Shown here in pieces: positions 1 to 8,333 of a stretch of 64,000 nt of DNA; the first letter of the stretch is position 1, and every line of letters starts with the position of its first letter. The position numbers were made by a program, and so were the translations under genes. Under the pieces are notes generated by a model. The model had not been told where the DNA came from. It was given only the letters and a program-made list of their open reading frames with translations, and searched no databases. The stretch lies in contig NZ_RBAH01000022.1 of assembly GCF_003626695.1 (NCBI RefSeq), positions 1-64,000 of the forward strand. The letters are read 5' to 3'. The DNA comes from Paenibacillus ginsengarvi. GTDB taxonomy: Bacteria; Bacillota; Bacilli; Paenibacillales; NBRC-103111.

Positions 1-202
1 TGGTCCGTCTGTAACACGGGTTCGTGACACCAAGAAAGTACGACCTACCTTCGCCAGCCCAGTACCAGTATGGACAATATTTTCATTCATCAGTGGTGCC
101 GCAAAGCAGCATGTTTGTCTGTAACGTAAAGAAAAACAGTCTATACTTCGTTTCGTTTGGCGCTTACCCAACTTAAACTTCCTCTATCGCTCAAAGAAAC
201 AT
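1..202. other. Left-edge stretch without a gene
   Basis: No open frame of useful length, no ribosome site and no clear hairpin terminator is visible on either strand before the promoter at 203. The gene for the repressor expected to bind the operators at 212-253 is not here and may lie just outside the window. Confidence 0.5.
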
Positions 203-253
203 TTGACATTGCGGACAATTGTCCGTAATATGATGTTTGCGGACAATTGTCCG
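203..253 (+). promoter_or_regulatory. SigA-type promoter with two identical palindromic operators
   Basis: A consensus -35 TTGACA (203-208) is separated by 17 bp from a -10 TAATAT (226-231). The perfect palindrome CGGACAATTGTCCG occurs twice, at 212-225, filling the spacer, and at 240-253, covering the expected start of transcription. The centres are 28 bp apart. A repressor bound here would block RNA polymerase. The shape is typical of TetR or MarR family control of drug exporters; the regulator itself is inferred. Confidence 0.85.
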
Positions 254-298
254 CTCTATTATACCATATACAAACGGATCGGGTAAGGAGGAACCCTT

Positions 299-1795
299 AT
301 GGGTCAATCGCAAGCTGCCGGAGGGGCGCCGGAATTTAAAATGTCCAGTATCATTGTACCCTTAATCGCCATTATTTTCGGCATCTTTATGGTTATTCTC
401 GACTCCACGGCGATGAACGTCGCCTTGTCCAAGCTCGTCGTCGACTTTCAAACCGACCTGCCGACGATCCAGTGGGCGGTCACCGGCTATATGCTGGCGA
501 CGGCAGCCGTCATTCCGCTCGCCGGTTGGCTGTCCGACCGGTTTGGAGCGAAACAGGTATTTTTAGCCTCCGTCGTCCTGTTTACGATCGCTTCCTTGCT
601 GTGCGCTACGCCGAACAGCGCGGGCATGCTGATCACGTTTCGGGTTCTTCAGGGGCTAGGCGGCGGCTTCGTTATGCCGGTCGCGATGGCCTATGTGTAT
701 CGGCTTAGTCCGCCGAACAAGATCGGCCAAGTGATGGGTATGCTCGGCGTTCCGGTTTTACTGGCGCCGGCGATCGGTCCGGTGTTGTCCGGCTGGCTCG
801 TAGAATACCATTCATGGCATTGGATCTTTCTGATCAACTTGCCGGTCGGCATCTTCGCTTTCGTTTTCGGTTTGTGGAAGCTGCCGGCAGCGGCTCGTAA
901 AAAAGTAGCCGGATTTGACTTGCCCGGCATGATTCTCGGACCGATCGCCTTTGCAGCGCTGTCGTACGGCGTTACGCAAGGGGCGGAAGGATGGACGTCC
1001 AGCAAAACGCTCGCCGGGCTAATTATCGGGGGAGTGGCGCTGATCGCCTTCATCATTGTCGAGCTGCGGGCCAAAATTCCGCTGCTGGAGCTGCGCGTAT
1101 TCCGTTCGGTAGATTTCTCGTTTGGCATATTCGTGCAATGGGTGCTGCAATTTTCGCTATTCGGCGCGATATTCCTGCTGCCGCAATTTCTGCAACAAGC
1201 TCGCGGTTATGGCGCTTTTGACACCGGCTTGACCCTGTTTCCGCAGGCGCTGGCGTCTGCGGTTATGATGCCGCTGGGTGGGTACCTGTTCGATAAAATC
1301 GGCGTCAGATGGCTGGTTGTGGCCGGTCTGAGTCTGGTCTCGGGCGCAATCTACCAATACTCGCACGTGGATTTGACGACCGAGGGACGAGATCTGATCG
1401 TGCCGCTGCTTATGGCGGGAGCGGGAATGGGGCTTATGATGATGCCGCTTAATTCGCACCTGATCGGCAAGGCGCCGCGCGAATTGGTCAGCCGGGTGAC
1501 GTCGCTCACGAGCGCGATGCAGCAGGTCGTCAACTCGTTCGCCGTCGCTACGCTTGTGACGATACTGTCCTCGCGTATGACGACGCTGATTGCAGACAAT
1601 CAGGTGCAGGCGGCGACTCCGGCCGACATGCAGAAGGCGATGCTGTCGCTGGCGCCGGATGCGTTCGGTTATACGTTCGGCGTGATGCTGGTCGTTGCGG
1701 TCGTCGGCATTTTCCTCGGCTTGTTCCTGCGCCGCGGCACGGTCAAGGCCGAATCGGCGACCGGACGGGAAGCCGCTTTTGAAGCTATGCACTGA
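299..1795 (+). CDS. MFS multidrug exporter, DHA2 (EmrB/QacA-like) family
   Basis: A 498-residue membrane protein with many hydrophobic segments, as in the 14-helix proton-driven drug exporters of the DHA2 family. The early helix carries VILDSTAMNVAL (about residues 32-43), and the MFS loop motif GWLSDRFGAKQ follows at about 76-86. A motif-C-like stretch rich in Gly and Pro (VPVLLAPAIGPVLSG) is at about residues 151-165. The ATG at 299 follows AAGGAGG by about 6 bases. It is preceded by a promoter with twin operators, so it is probably induced by its substrate. The substrate cannot be read from the sequence. Confidence 0.9.
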   Translation: MGQSQAAGGAPEFKMSSIIVPLIAIIFGIFMVILDSTAMNVALSKLVVDFQTDLPTIQWAVTGYMLATAAVIPLAGWLSDRFGAKQVFLASVVLFTIASLLCATPNSAGMLITFRVLQGLGGGFVMPVAMAYVYRLSPPNKIGQVMGMLGVPVLLAPAIGPVLSGWLVEYHSWHWIFLINLPVGIFAFVFGLWKLPAAARKKVAGFDLPGMILGPIAFAALSYGVTQGAEGWTSSKTLAGLIIGGVALIAFIIVELRAKIPLLELRVFRSVDFSFGIFVQWVLQFSLFGAIFLLPQFLQQARGYGAFDTGLTLFPQALASAVMMPLGGYLFDKIGVRWLVVAGLSLVSGAIYQYSHVDLTTEGRDLIVPLLMAGAGMGLMMMPLNSHLIGKAPRELVSRVTSLTSAMQQVVNSFAVATLVTILSSRMTTLIADNQVQAATPADMQKAMLSLAPDAFGYTFGVMLVVAVVGIFLGLFLRRGTVKAESATGREAAFEAMH

Positions 1796-1906
1796 CCGAT
1801 TATACAACGTATACAGAAGCGCCGAACTTGCCTCCACATGCGCGGCTCAACTTGCTATAATAAGAAACGAAGCCAGGCATAAGAAGTTGTGTAACGGAGG
1901 GATGGC

Positions 1907-2665
1907 ATGGTTGGAAGCGGTCTTTTATCAGTAACGTTCCGCAAGCTGAGCCCTGTCGACGTAATCCGGTTGACGGGGGAAGCCGGTTTGCAGGCGATCG
2001 AGTGGGGCGGGGACATTCACGTGCCGCACGGTGATGTCAAAGCGGCTGCGGAGGTCGGGCGTTTGACGGCGGAAAGCGGCATTCGAGTCGCTTCGTACGG
2101 CTCGTATTACCGGGCGGGCATTCCCGATTCGGCCAAAGTCGGGTTTGCCAGTGTACTGGAAACGGCGATCGCCCTGGGCGCTCCGTCCATTCGCGTATGG
2201 GCGGGAGACAAAGGCTCGGCCGACACGGACGAAGCATGGCGGGAACAGGTAGCCGCAGATACGCGGGCCATCGCCGAGATAGCTATGAAGGAAGGCGTAA
2301 CGATCGATTTTGAGTACCACGCGCGGACGCTTACCGATACGGCTGATTCCGCCGTTCTCCTGATGGAATTGATCGATCACCCGAATGTGCGCTGCAATTG
2401 GCAGCCTCCAGTAAATGAAACGTTCGAACAGAGACTCGACGGATTAAAGCGCATTTCGCCGTGGCTGGCGAACGTTCATGTCTTTCATTGGGGAGTCGGA
2501 GTGAAATATCCGCTAGCGGATGGCTCGGACGACTGGCTTCGGTACATACAGGCTGTCCGGGAAACGGAAAAGCGCGCCTATCTGATGCTGGAGTTCGTTA
2601 AGGACGAGAGTCCCGAACAATTTCTGCGGGATGCGGAGACGCTGAAGCGTTTGATTGCAGATTAA
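1907..2665 (+). CDS. Sugar phosphate isomerase/epimerase-like TIM-barrel protein
   Basis: 252 residues of the AP-endonuclease-2/xylose-isomerase-like TIM-barrel superfamily. The N-terminal AIEWGGDIHVPHGD and the acidic, His-containing strand ends (IDFEYHARTL, NVHVFHWG, MLEFVKDE) supply the usual metal-binding Glu, His and Asp residues. Family members isomerise or epimerise keto-sugars or their phosphates, or inositol derivatives; the substrate here is unknown. The ATG at 1907 has ACGGAGG 6 bases upstream. It stands alone and is closed by a terminator at 2676. Confidence 0.8.
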   Translation: MVGSGLLSVTFRKLSPVDVIRLTGEAGLQAIEWGGDIHVPHGDVKAAAEVGRLTAESGIRVASYGSYYRAGIPDSAKVGFASVLETAIALGAPSIRVWAGDKGSADTDEAWREQVAADTRAIAEIAMKEGVTIDFEYHARTLTDTADSAVLLMELIDHPNVRCNWQPPVNETFEQRLDGLKRISPWLANVHVFHWGVGVKYPLADGSDDWLRYIQAVRETEKRAYLMLEFVKDESPEQFLRDAETLKRLIAD

Positions 2666-2675
2666 ATTAGAGACA

Positions 2676-2699
2676 GGCTGCCTTCGGGCGGCCTTTTTC
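2676..2699 (+). terminator. Rho-independent terminator
   Basis: Stem GGCTGCC (2676-2682) and GGCGGCC (2687-2693) around a TTCG loop, followed by five T. It lies 10 bases after the stop codon of the isomerase-like gene. Confidence 0.9.
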
Positions 2700-2732
2700 T
2701 GTTTCCGGCATTGCTATATCGGAAAGAAAACA

Positions 2733-2750
2733 CTGACATACGGTTGTCAG
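2733..2750. promoter_or_regulatory. Inverted repeat, possible operator
   Basis: CTGACA (2733-2738) and TGTCAG (2745-2750) form a perfect 6-6-6 inverted repeat in the short gap before the YdeI-like gene. Its position suits an operator, but no regulator can be assigned. Confidence 0.35.
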
Positions 2751-2805
2751 TAATGATCGTTTATACTCATTGTATAAACAAACGAAGGGGACCGGAGCAT
2801 TGGCA

Positions 2806-3357
2806 ATGATCGTGGATAAAATCGTAGAAGTGCACACTCGGGAGGAGTGGCGAAACTGGCTGAGCGACCATCATACCGGCGAACCTTACTGCTGGGTGCT
2901 CACTACTAAAGATGAACCCGTCACCTACCTCGACTTGGTCGAAGAAGCCTTGTGTTTCGGCTGGATCGATAGCACTCGCAAAAAAATGAACGAAACGCAA
3001 ACCGCGCAGCGTTACTCACCCCGGAGAAAAAACAGCAACTGGACCGAGCTCAACAAGGAGCGTGTCCGGCGATTAGACCGGTTAGGCTTGATGACGGAGG
3101 CGGGAAGGAAAGTATTGCCGGATATGTCGGCCGAATCGTTTACGATTGATGAAGCGATTTTGGCGGAACTGCGCCAGGATGAGGCGTTATATCGCCATTT
3201 CCAACATATGCCGGAGCTTTATGTCAGAATCAAGCTGGATAACATTCAGTCCGTGCGAAGCGATGCCGAGTTGTATCGGAAACGGTTAACTAAATTCATC
3301 GAGCATACCCGTAACAATCGAATGTATGGCGATTGGAACGATGACGGGCGGCTATAA
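2806..3357 (+). CDS. YdeI/OmpD-associated (OmdA) family protein
   Basis: 183 residues from the ATG at 2806, which has GGAG 8 bases upstream. An in-frame TTG at 2770 would add 12 residues without a good ribosome site. The sequence carries the family pattern: an N-terminal WRNWLSDHH with CWVLTTKDE, then the hallmark EEALCFGWIDS, SPRRKNSNWTELN and a helical C-terminal part. The family is widespread, and some members protect against bacteriocins or peptides, but the biochemical role is not settled. It is monocistronic. Confidence 0.8.
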   Translation: MIVDKIVEVHTREEWRNWLSDHHTGEPYCWVLTTKDEPVTYLDLVEEALCFGWIDSTRKKMNETQTAQRYSPRRKNSNWTELNKERVRRLDRLGLMTEAGRKVLPDMSAESFTIDEAILAELRQDEALYRHFQHMPELYVRIKLDNIQSVRSDAELYRKRLTKFIEHTRNNRMYGDWNDDGRL

Positions 3358-3429
3358 AGTGGGCTAAATGGCAGCCTGTCGTGCCGCCGTCCTGCGAACC
3401 AGCCGTTGCAAACGGAGAGTGAGAAGCGA

Positions 3430-3690
3430 GTTGCGGTAAAAAAGCGGAACTAAAGGTTCCGCTAAGCGAGCGGTAGCGGAGGTGAAAGTTCCGTTAAAGC
3501 AGGCGGAACGCTGCTGGACGGGACATAGAGGAAGCAAAAGTTCCGCTATGGCGGCCAATTGCCCAAGTGCAGCTAGACATAATGGGCAATAAAGGAAGCG
3601 GAGCTTCCTCTAAGCCGTCGACGTTGGCTCGCAAAGAGGCGTTAGCGGAAGCGAAAGTTCCGCAAAAGCAGCGGCCACTGCGGTTTGCAA
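3430..3690. repeat. Multi-hairpin intergenic repeat, copy A
   Basis: The 588-base gap 3358-3945 holds a run of short inverted repeats built on TTCCGCT and AGCGGAA. Examples are GCGGAAC-TAAAG-GTTCCGC at 3444-3462, AGTTCCGTTAAAGC at 3487-3500, GAAGCAAAAGTTCCGCTA around 3531-3548, and GGAAGCGG-AGCTTCC around 3595-3608. The segment 3476-3673 is collinear with 42361-42560, where the same modules appear in the same order. Open frames across it are repeats read as protein and are not credible genes. Confidence 0.75.
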
Positions 3691-3742
3691 GGAGAGTTGT
3701 TGGCGCTCCCTTCATAGCACGACGTAGAGCCATTCTCTGAAG

Positions 3743-3767
3743 AAACCGTCCGCCAGGACGGTTTTTC
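3743..3767. terminator. Hairpin terminator after the repeat region
   Basis: AAACCGTCC (3743-3751), loop GCCA, GGACGGTTT (3756-3764) and further T. It may end transcription across the repeat region or read-through from the YdeI-like gene. Confidence 0.8.
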
Positions 3768-3945
3768 TAATTAATAAACTTGGGTCAGAACTTTTTCTAC
3801 TCGCGCAGGATCATTTAAGCTTAATTGAAATTTACAATAACATTTATTACTCGGCGTGTTAGCATAAATGTAGTCATTCTATGGGTTATGTACTTTAGAT
3901 GTAGCAGTATGCCATTCAACAAAATGAAAGGGCAAAGGGGAGACC

Positions 3946-4611
3946 ATGAGGATTACATCCAATCATCTGCAAACTCAGATTGTAAAACGCATAAGTATTC
4001 AGTTTCTGCTTTCCCTTCCCGAAGGGTACGAGGACGAAGAGATAGAATGGGGACTTATTCTTTTCTTGCACGGAATGGATAGGAGAGGCGAAGATATGTC
4101 TAAGCTGGAGAATTACGGGATTCTCGGTATCGGCAAAGGACTGTCACTTCCATTTATTATTGCTGTCCCCCAATGTCCTACTGAATCGTACTGGAACATG
4201 GAACGCGACGCTGTTGTGGCTTTGATAACTGAACTTACTGCTAATTACCGTGTAGATTCCAACCGTATTTATTTAATCGGATACAGCATGGGGGCATACG
4301 GGATTTGGGATTTAGCCATCCATTATCCAGATATGTTTGCGGCAATTGTTCCTATAAGTTCCGGCGGGCAAGTCTCTAAAGCTGCCCGGTTAAAGACTAC
4401 GCCTGTGTGGGCTTTTCACGGGGCTTTGGATAATATTGTACCGATTGAACAAATGACCGGAATGATCCATGCCGTCGAGCAGTATCAATCAAACATCAAA
4501 CTTACTATGTACCCGGAATTGGGACATGACATCTTGGAATGCACCCTTAACAAGCAAGAACTTTATGAATGGTTATTGGAACATAAGAAAGAAACGGGGA
4601 CCAAGACATGA
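3946..4611 (+). CDS. Alpha/beta hydrolase (dienelactone hydrolase/esterase-like)
   Basis: 221 residues with an alpha/beta-hydrolase layout. There is an oxyanion-hole stretch LFLHGMDRRG (about 39-48) and a nucleophile elbow GYSMG with Ser114. Asp162 lies in HGALDN and His194 in ELGHD, completing a catalytic triad. There is no signal peptide, so it should be cytoplasmic. It resembles short carboxylesterases and the depolymerase-like branch; the substrate is unknown. The ATG follows AAGGGGAG. The stop overlaps the start of the next gene (ATGA), implying translational coupling to the kinase-like protein. Confidence 0.85.
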   Translation: MRITSNHLQTQIVKRISIQFLLSLPEGYEDEEIEWGLILFLHGMDRRGEDMSKLENYGILGIGKGLSLPFIIAVPQCPTESYWNMERDAVVALITELTANYRVDSNRIYLIGYSMGAYGIWDLAIHYPDMFAAIVPISSGGQVSKAARLKTTPVWAFHGALDNIVPIEQMTGMIHAVEQYQSNIKLTMYPELGHDILECTLNKQELYEWLLEHKKETGTKT

Positions 4612-5480
4612 TAACCAAAACAATCGACGGCGTTTCATTCGAACTAAAAGAAGATTTCGACTTCGATTTCCTGTCCTCATACGGAAACGTATTCGCTGTA
4701 TTCGATAAGCAGGATTCCGGATACATCTGCTTCGGCGTTCAGAACGAAAACCGAAAGCTGTTTTTGAAGGTAGCCGGAGCGTCAACGATGAGAAGTCACG
4801 TAAGTCAAGAAGAAGCGATAGCCCGATTGAAATCAACCGTGCCGATTTACGAGGATTTGGCTCATCCGAGTCTCCTTCCCATCATCGAACATAAAGAAAT
4901 AAACGCGGGATTCGTCACTGTTTTCGAATGGTTCGAGGGCGAATGTATGGGCAAACAATACGAGGCTCACGCCAAATTCGCGGATTTGCCAATCGGCGAA
5001 AAAGAAAAGCTGTACCGGGAAATTGTACGGTTCCATGTGCATGTGCACAAGTGCGGCTATATCGCCATCGATTTTTACGACGGCTGCATGATGTATAACT
5101 TTGACACCAAACAAACGAGGCTATGCGATGTCGAGCTGTATAGCAAGATGCCGGTTATCAATACGATGGGGCGCATGTGGGGATCGAGCCGGTTTATGTC
5201 GCCGGAGGAGTTTCAATTGGGGGCGCACATCGACGAGAGGTCGAACGTTTATACGATGGGGGCTACGGCCTTCCAATTGTTCGGGGGTGGAACAGACCGG
5301 TCATTCGATCAATGGAAGGCCGGTGCTGAATTGTATGCCTTCGCTCTAAAGGCGGTCTCCAAGGAAAAAGAAGATCGCTATCCAACCATTGAGGAGTACT
5401 TCAGCGACTTTTTCGAAAAGATTCCAGAGTCATCGATTGTGTCGCAAACCGAAAAAAACCGTCAGGGCGATCTTCCCTGA
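4608..5480 (+). CDS. Atypical serine/threonine kinase-like protein
   Basis: 290 residues with a recognisable protein-kinase plan but divergent motifs. Lys54 in LFLKV matches the ATP-binding lysine. AIDFYDGCMMY (about 153-163) takes the place of the HRDLKPEN loop. CDVE at 173-176 stands for DFG, MSPEE (198-202) for APE, and DERSNVYTMG for the helix-F Asp motif. The loop Lys and Asn seen in standard kinases are Tyr and Cys here, so activity could be altered. Its start overlaps the hydrolase stop by 4 bases, so the pair is one operon. The stop codon lies inside the terminator stem. Confidence 0.75.
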   Translation: MITKTIDGVSFELKEDFDFDFLSSYGNVFAVFDKQDSGYICFGVQNENRKLFLKVAGASTMRSHVSQEEAIARLKSTVPIYEDLAHPSLLPIIEHKEINAGFVTVFEWFEGECMGKQYEAHAKFADLPIGEKEKLYREIVRFHVHVHKCGYIAIDFYDGCMMYNFDTKQTRLCDVELYSKMPVINTMGRMWGSSRFMSPEEFQLGAHIDERSNVYTMGATAFQLFGGGTDRSFDQWKAGAELYAFALKAVSKEKEDRYPTIEEYFSDFFEKIPESSIVSQTEKNRQGDLP

Positions 5481-5487
5481 CGGTTTT
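5457..5487. terminator. Bidirectional terminator between convergent genes
   Basis: AACCGTCAGGG (5457-5467), a 7-base loop, CCCTGACGGTT (5475-5485) and a T run, with A residues on the left side so that it can work from both strands. It serves the kinase-like gene and the convergent binding-protein gene. The right arm contains the kinase stop codon TGA (5478-5480). Confidence 0.92.
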
Positions 5488-5550
5488 TGTTAGCTTGAAT
5501 GAATCTGCTTCTATAGCTGAGATGACAGCAGGCGTGCGTCATTACGTGAG

Positions 5551-6882
5551 CTATTTCAGCGCGTCGATCGCTTTTTGTCCGGCCTCTTGCGCTTCGCGCA
5601 AGGCGGTGTTGACGTCCTTCGTTCCTTGAGCGACGTCGGCGAACGCTTTGCTGAACACGGATTGCACGGCAATCGTTTCCTTGTTCCAAGATATCGGGCC
5701 CGCCATCTTGCCCGGAAGCAGAGCCTTCACATTTTTATCCTTCAAATACGGATACGCGGTGCCGAACTGATCGCGGACCTGCTTGTTTTTTAAGGAAGTG
5801 GCGTCCCCCTGCTTGACCAATTCGGTTTGCGTCTCGTCCGACAGCATGGAAGCAACGGCAAGAAACGCTTCGCTGCGGTGCTTGCTGTTTGCGGAAACGA
5901 GCATGTATGTCGGAGCCGGCGGCGGGCCTACATCGGGCAGTTCCTTGAATGTCGGATAAGCGGCAACGTCCCAGTTGAAATCCCATTCGTTGATGCGCGG
6001 GAAATCGCCGATCGTTGCAAACCACATCGCCGATGTTTTGTTTTTGGTAAATGCTTCCTTCACTTTGGGGCCGTTCAGTAGATCGGGGTTGGGGCCGCTG
6101 CCGAGCTGATAAAACCGGGTAAAGCTGTCCACATACGGCTTCCAGAAGTTGTCCTCAAACGTCGGCTTGCGGGTTTTCGGATCAACCAATTCGTGACCGT
6201 ATTGATTTAACGTCAGCAGGTTGCCGTACGAGCCGAAGGAAATGCCGGTATACGACACGCCTGCGTCCGTCCGTGTAAGGAGCCGGGCTTTCTCGTAAAT
6301 TTCATCCCACGTCATTCCGTCCTTCAAATATGGGACACCGAACTTGTCGAAAATGTCTTTGTTGTAATACAGCGCCAGGGCGTTGATTTTATAAGGGAGC
6401 CCGACAATGGATCCGTTCGCGATACGCCTCATCGTCTCCAGGGGCGAAGGCTCGATGCGATTCAAATCGTACTTGTAGGTAGTGACCAGATCGGAAATAT
6501 CGGACAGCAGCCCCAAGTCCGCCAGCTTCTGAAGCTGCCCTTGCGAGGCGATGATGACATCGAGGTTCTGTTTGGCCGCTACCGTATCTTCGATCGTTGT
6601 TCCTGTTCCGGTCTGAATAAAGTTGAAGCGAACGTTCGGATATTGCTTCTGAATATGCTTGCCGACCAAGCCCATAAACTTCTCGGTGCTCCAATCGGCG
6701 TACATATAATAAAAGGTCAGTTCGACCGGCTCGTTAATCGCAGCTTGGGGAACTTTCGTCTGCTCACCGGGATCGGCGGCGTTGTTGTTGGTGGCCGTTT
6801 TTGGAGAACAGGCCGATAAAGCGATAACGGTCGACAAGGAAATCATCGTCAAGCTGGACCAATGACGTATAGTGCCGTTCAT
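5551..6882 (-). CDS. ABC sugar transporter solute-binding lipoprotein (1)
   Basis: 443 residues if started at the ATG at 6882, which has ACGGAG 8 bases upstream. An upstream in-frame ATG at 6987 has no such site and would spoil the signal peptide. The N-terminus is a lipoprotein signal ending IALSAC, with Cys25 as the lipidation site. The rest is a type-1 periplasmic-binding fold with the clade motif YNKDIFDKFGVPY followed by GMTWDE. It should capture an oligosaccharide outside the membrane. No permease gene is adjacent. It is transcribed away from the AraC gene at 7110, the likely regulator. Confidence 0.9.
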   Translation of the reverse strand: MNGTIRHWSSLTMISLSTVIALSACSPKTATNNNAADPGEQTKVPQAAINEPVELTFYYMYADWSTEKFMGLVGKHIQKQYPNVRFNFIQTGTGTTIEDTVAAKQNLDVIIASQGQLQKLADLGLLSDISDLVTTYKYDLNRIEPSPLETMRRIANGSIVGLPYKINALALYYNKDIFDKFGVPYLKDGMTWDEIYEKARLLTRTDAGVSYTGISFGSYGNLLTLNQYGHELVDPKTRKPTFEDNFWKPYVDSFTRFYQLGSGPNPDLLNGPKVKEAFTKNKTSAMWFATIGDFPRINEWDFNWDVAAYPTFKELPDVGPPPAPTYMLVSANSKHRSEAFLAVASMLSDETQTELVKQGDATSLKNKQVRDQFGTAYPYLKDKNVKALLPGKMAGPISWNKETIAVQSVFSKAFADVAQGTKDVNTALREAQEAGQKAIDALK

Positions 6883-7020
6883 GTGCATCACTCCGTTTTG
6901 TAGTGGTTGCGGAGACCGCCGGTATTGCAGACAGCCATTTTGCGGTTGCCGTGCCCTCCTTTCTTCGGTTCTGCCCGTTGCCCCCATAAATATTGTTCTC
7001 TGTCCGTAATTCCATCATAG

Positions 7021-7034
7021 GGGAAGCGTTTTCC
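7021..7034. promoter_or_regulatory. Candidate cre (CcpA) site
   Basis: Read on the minus strand, GGAAAACGCTTCCC matches the cre consensus TGWAARCGYTWNCA at 12 of 14 positions by my count. It lies between the binding-protein gene and the AraC gene, a sensible place for carbon catabolite repression. Confidence 0.5.
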
Positions 7035-7055
7035 TTTTAAAATGCATTTTATTTA

Positions 7056-7070
7056 TGTATACTGTATACA
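7056..7070. promoter_or_regulatory. Perfect 15-bp palindrome, candidate operator
   Basis: TGTATAC-T-GTATACA is a perfect inverted repeat between the divergent binding-protein and AraC genes. The shape suits a dimeric regulator such as a GntR-family protein better than an AraC activator, which usually prefers direct repeats. Confidence 0.5.
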
Positions 7071-7109
7071 AAATTTCCACAATGTCAACCGCGAAGGAGA
7101 GTGAGGGAG

Positions 7110-7934
7110 ATGAATTCGGCCGCGTTGGTCAGCTGCATTCCCAGCCTGATCTTTTGGCAATATTGGGAGCGAAAGATGAAATTTTTGCTCTACAAGGACA
7201 TCTACCGGCATTGGGTTATTTTTGCCGTGGAGGAAGGTTCGTTTTATTATGAAATTAACAGCGTAAAAGGTACGGCTTCGCCCGGCGATCTCGTTTTATG
7301 CCCCCCGGAGACGGCCTTTTGTCGAATTGTTATGTCGCAGCTTACCTTTTTTGTAATCCGACTGCACTGGAAAACCGCCGACGGACGCGAGCTGGAGCCG
7401 GACGGGCTCCATAACATCCCTGTCGGTAAAATCAATATTCAGGACACGGGCCGGCTGACCGCCAATTTCGAAGCGATGAAACGGCTTCGCGAGCGATTTG
7501 AGCCGCTTGACATGATCAAGGGCAACCACTATTTGCACGATATTTGGCTGCTCTTCTGCGAAGAATTAAGCGCGGATGAACAATCGGCCGAACCGGCCCA
7601 AGCGAAGCAGTCGGACGAAGTGACCCAAAAGGCCCGTTCGCTGATACAAAAGCACGCGCTGGAAACGATCAGCCTGAAGGAAATCGCTTCCTCTCTGGGC
7701 ATTAGCGCCGTGCAGTTGACCAAAAAATTCAAGACGGCCTATGATGTCACCCCCATTCAATATTTGACCTCGATTCGGTTGAACAAGGCGAAAAAGCTGT
7801 TATTGGAAACGAACATGACTTTGGAAAAAATATCCGAATGCTGCGGCTACCAGAACGGCTATTACCTGAATCGCATTTTTATGAAGCATTTGAACGTGAC
7901 TCCTACGCAGTTTCGCAAAACTCATCGCGTTTGA
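7110..7934 (+). CDS. AraC family transcriptional regulator
   Basis: 274 residues from the ATG at 7110. The GTG at 7101 touches the AAGGAGA site and is too close. The N-terminal half is a cupin-like sensor (VEEGSFYYEI, GDLVLCPPE). The C-terminal ~100 residues form the double helix-turn-helix of AraC proteins (LKEIASSLGISAVQLTKKFK, then the second unit ending TPTQFRKTHR). It is divergent from binding protein 1 and probably controls it in response to a sugar. It is clearly paralogous to the AraC protein at 39469-40260, sharing VEEG and CPP motifs in the sensor. Confidence 0.88.
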   Translation: MNSAALVSCIPSLIFWQYWERKMKFLLYKDIYRHWVIFAVEEGSFYYEINSVKGTASPGDLVLCPPETAFCRIVMSQLTFFVIRLHWKTADGRELEPDGLHNIPVGKINIQDTGRLTANFEAMKRLRERFEPLDMIKGNHYLHDIWLLFCEELSADEQSAEPAQAKQSDEVTQKARSLIQKHALETISLKEIASSLGISAVQLTKKFKTAYDVTPIQYLTSIRLNKAKKLLLETNMTLEKISECCGYQNGYYLNRIFMKHLNVTPTQFRKTHRV

Positions 7935-8057
7935 CGGAGGAAGAGATGAATATATGAATAGACACGGAGAAGAAAAAATAGTTCTCAACATAATGTAGCG
8001 GGCGGTAACGCGCAAGATGTGGTAGAATGGGTGCAACCCCTATTCGAGGTGATAGAC

Positions 8058-8273
8058 GTGTCCGAACAACTGGACAAACCTAATGCCGAACCAAACGGCG
8101 AAGTGAGAAAAATTACGCTGGCTGAAGCGATGAAGCGCAAGCTGGAACAGAAAAAACAGGCGTCCGCCAAAACGAAAGATCTGCAAAACGGACACCACAC
8201 GACCGACGTCAAACAAATGAAAACCCAAATCAACAAAAAACCGAACAACCAAAAAAGACGGACGGGGGTTTAG
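8058..8273 (+). CDS. Small basic protein of unknown function
   Basis: 71 residues from the GTG at 8058, which has GAGGTGAT just upstream; an in-frame start at 8019 lacks a site. The protein is very polar, with no Cys and no hydrophobic segment. It has a short helical motif ITLAEAMKRKLEQKKQ (about 19-34) and a Lys/Arg/Asn-rich tail. I do not recognise a domain. The good ribosome site and the hairpin after it support a real gene. Confidence 0.6.
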   Translation: MSEQLDKPNAEPNGEVRKITLAEAMKRKLEQKKQASAKTKDLQNGHHTTDVKQMKTQINKKPNNQKRRTGV

Positions 8274-8298
8274 TTTCCCCGGATCGCTCAAACACGCG

Positions 8299-8333
8299 AA
8301 CAGGCAAAGCCGGAAACGAGGCTTTGCCTGTTT
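8299..8333 (+). terminator. Hairpin after the small basic protein gene
   Basis: AACAGGCAAAGCC (8299-8311) pairs with GGCTTTGCCTGTT (8320-8332) around an 8-base loop. The T run after it is short, so termination may be partial. Confidence 0.6.

Noticed and set aside
3364-3733. Open frames of 64 and 79 codons on the minus strand
   Set aside because: They read through the hairpin repeat and give repeated Gly-Thr-Phe-Ala/Thr-Ser-type peptides; no ribosome site, and the composition follows the repeat.
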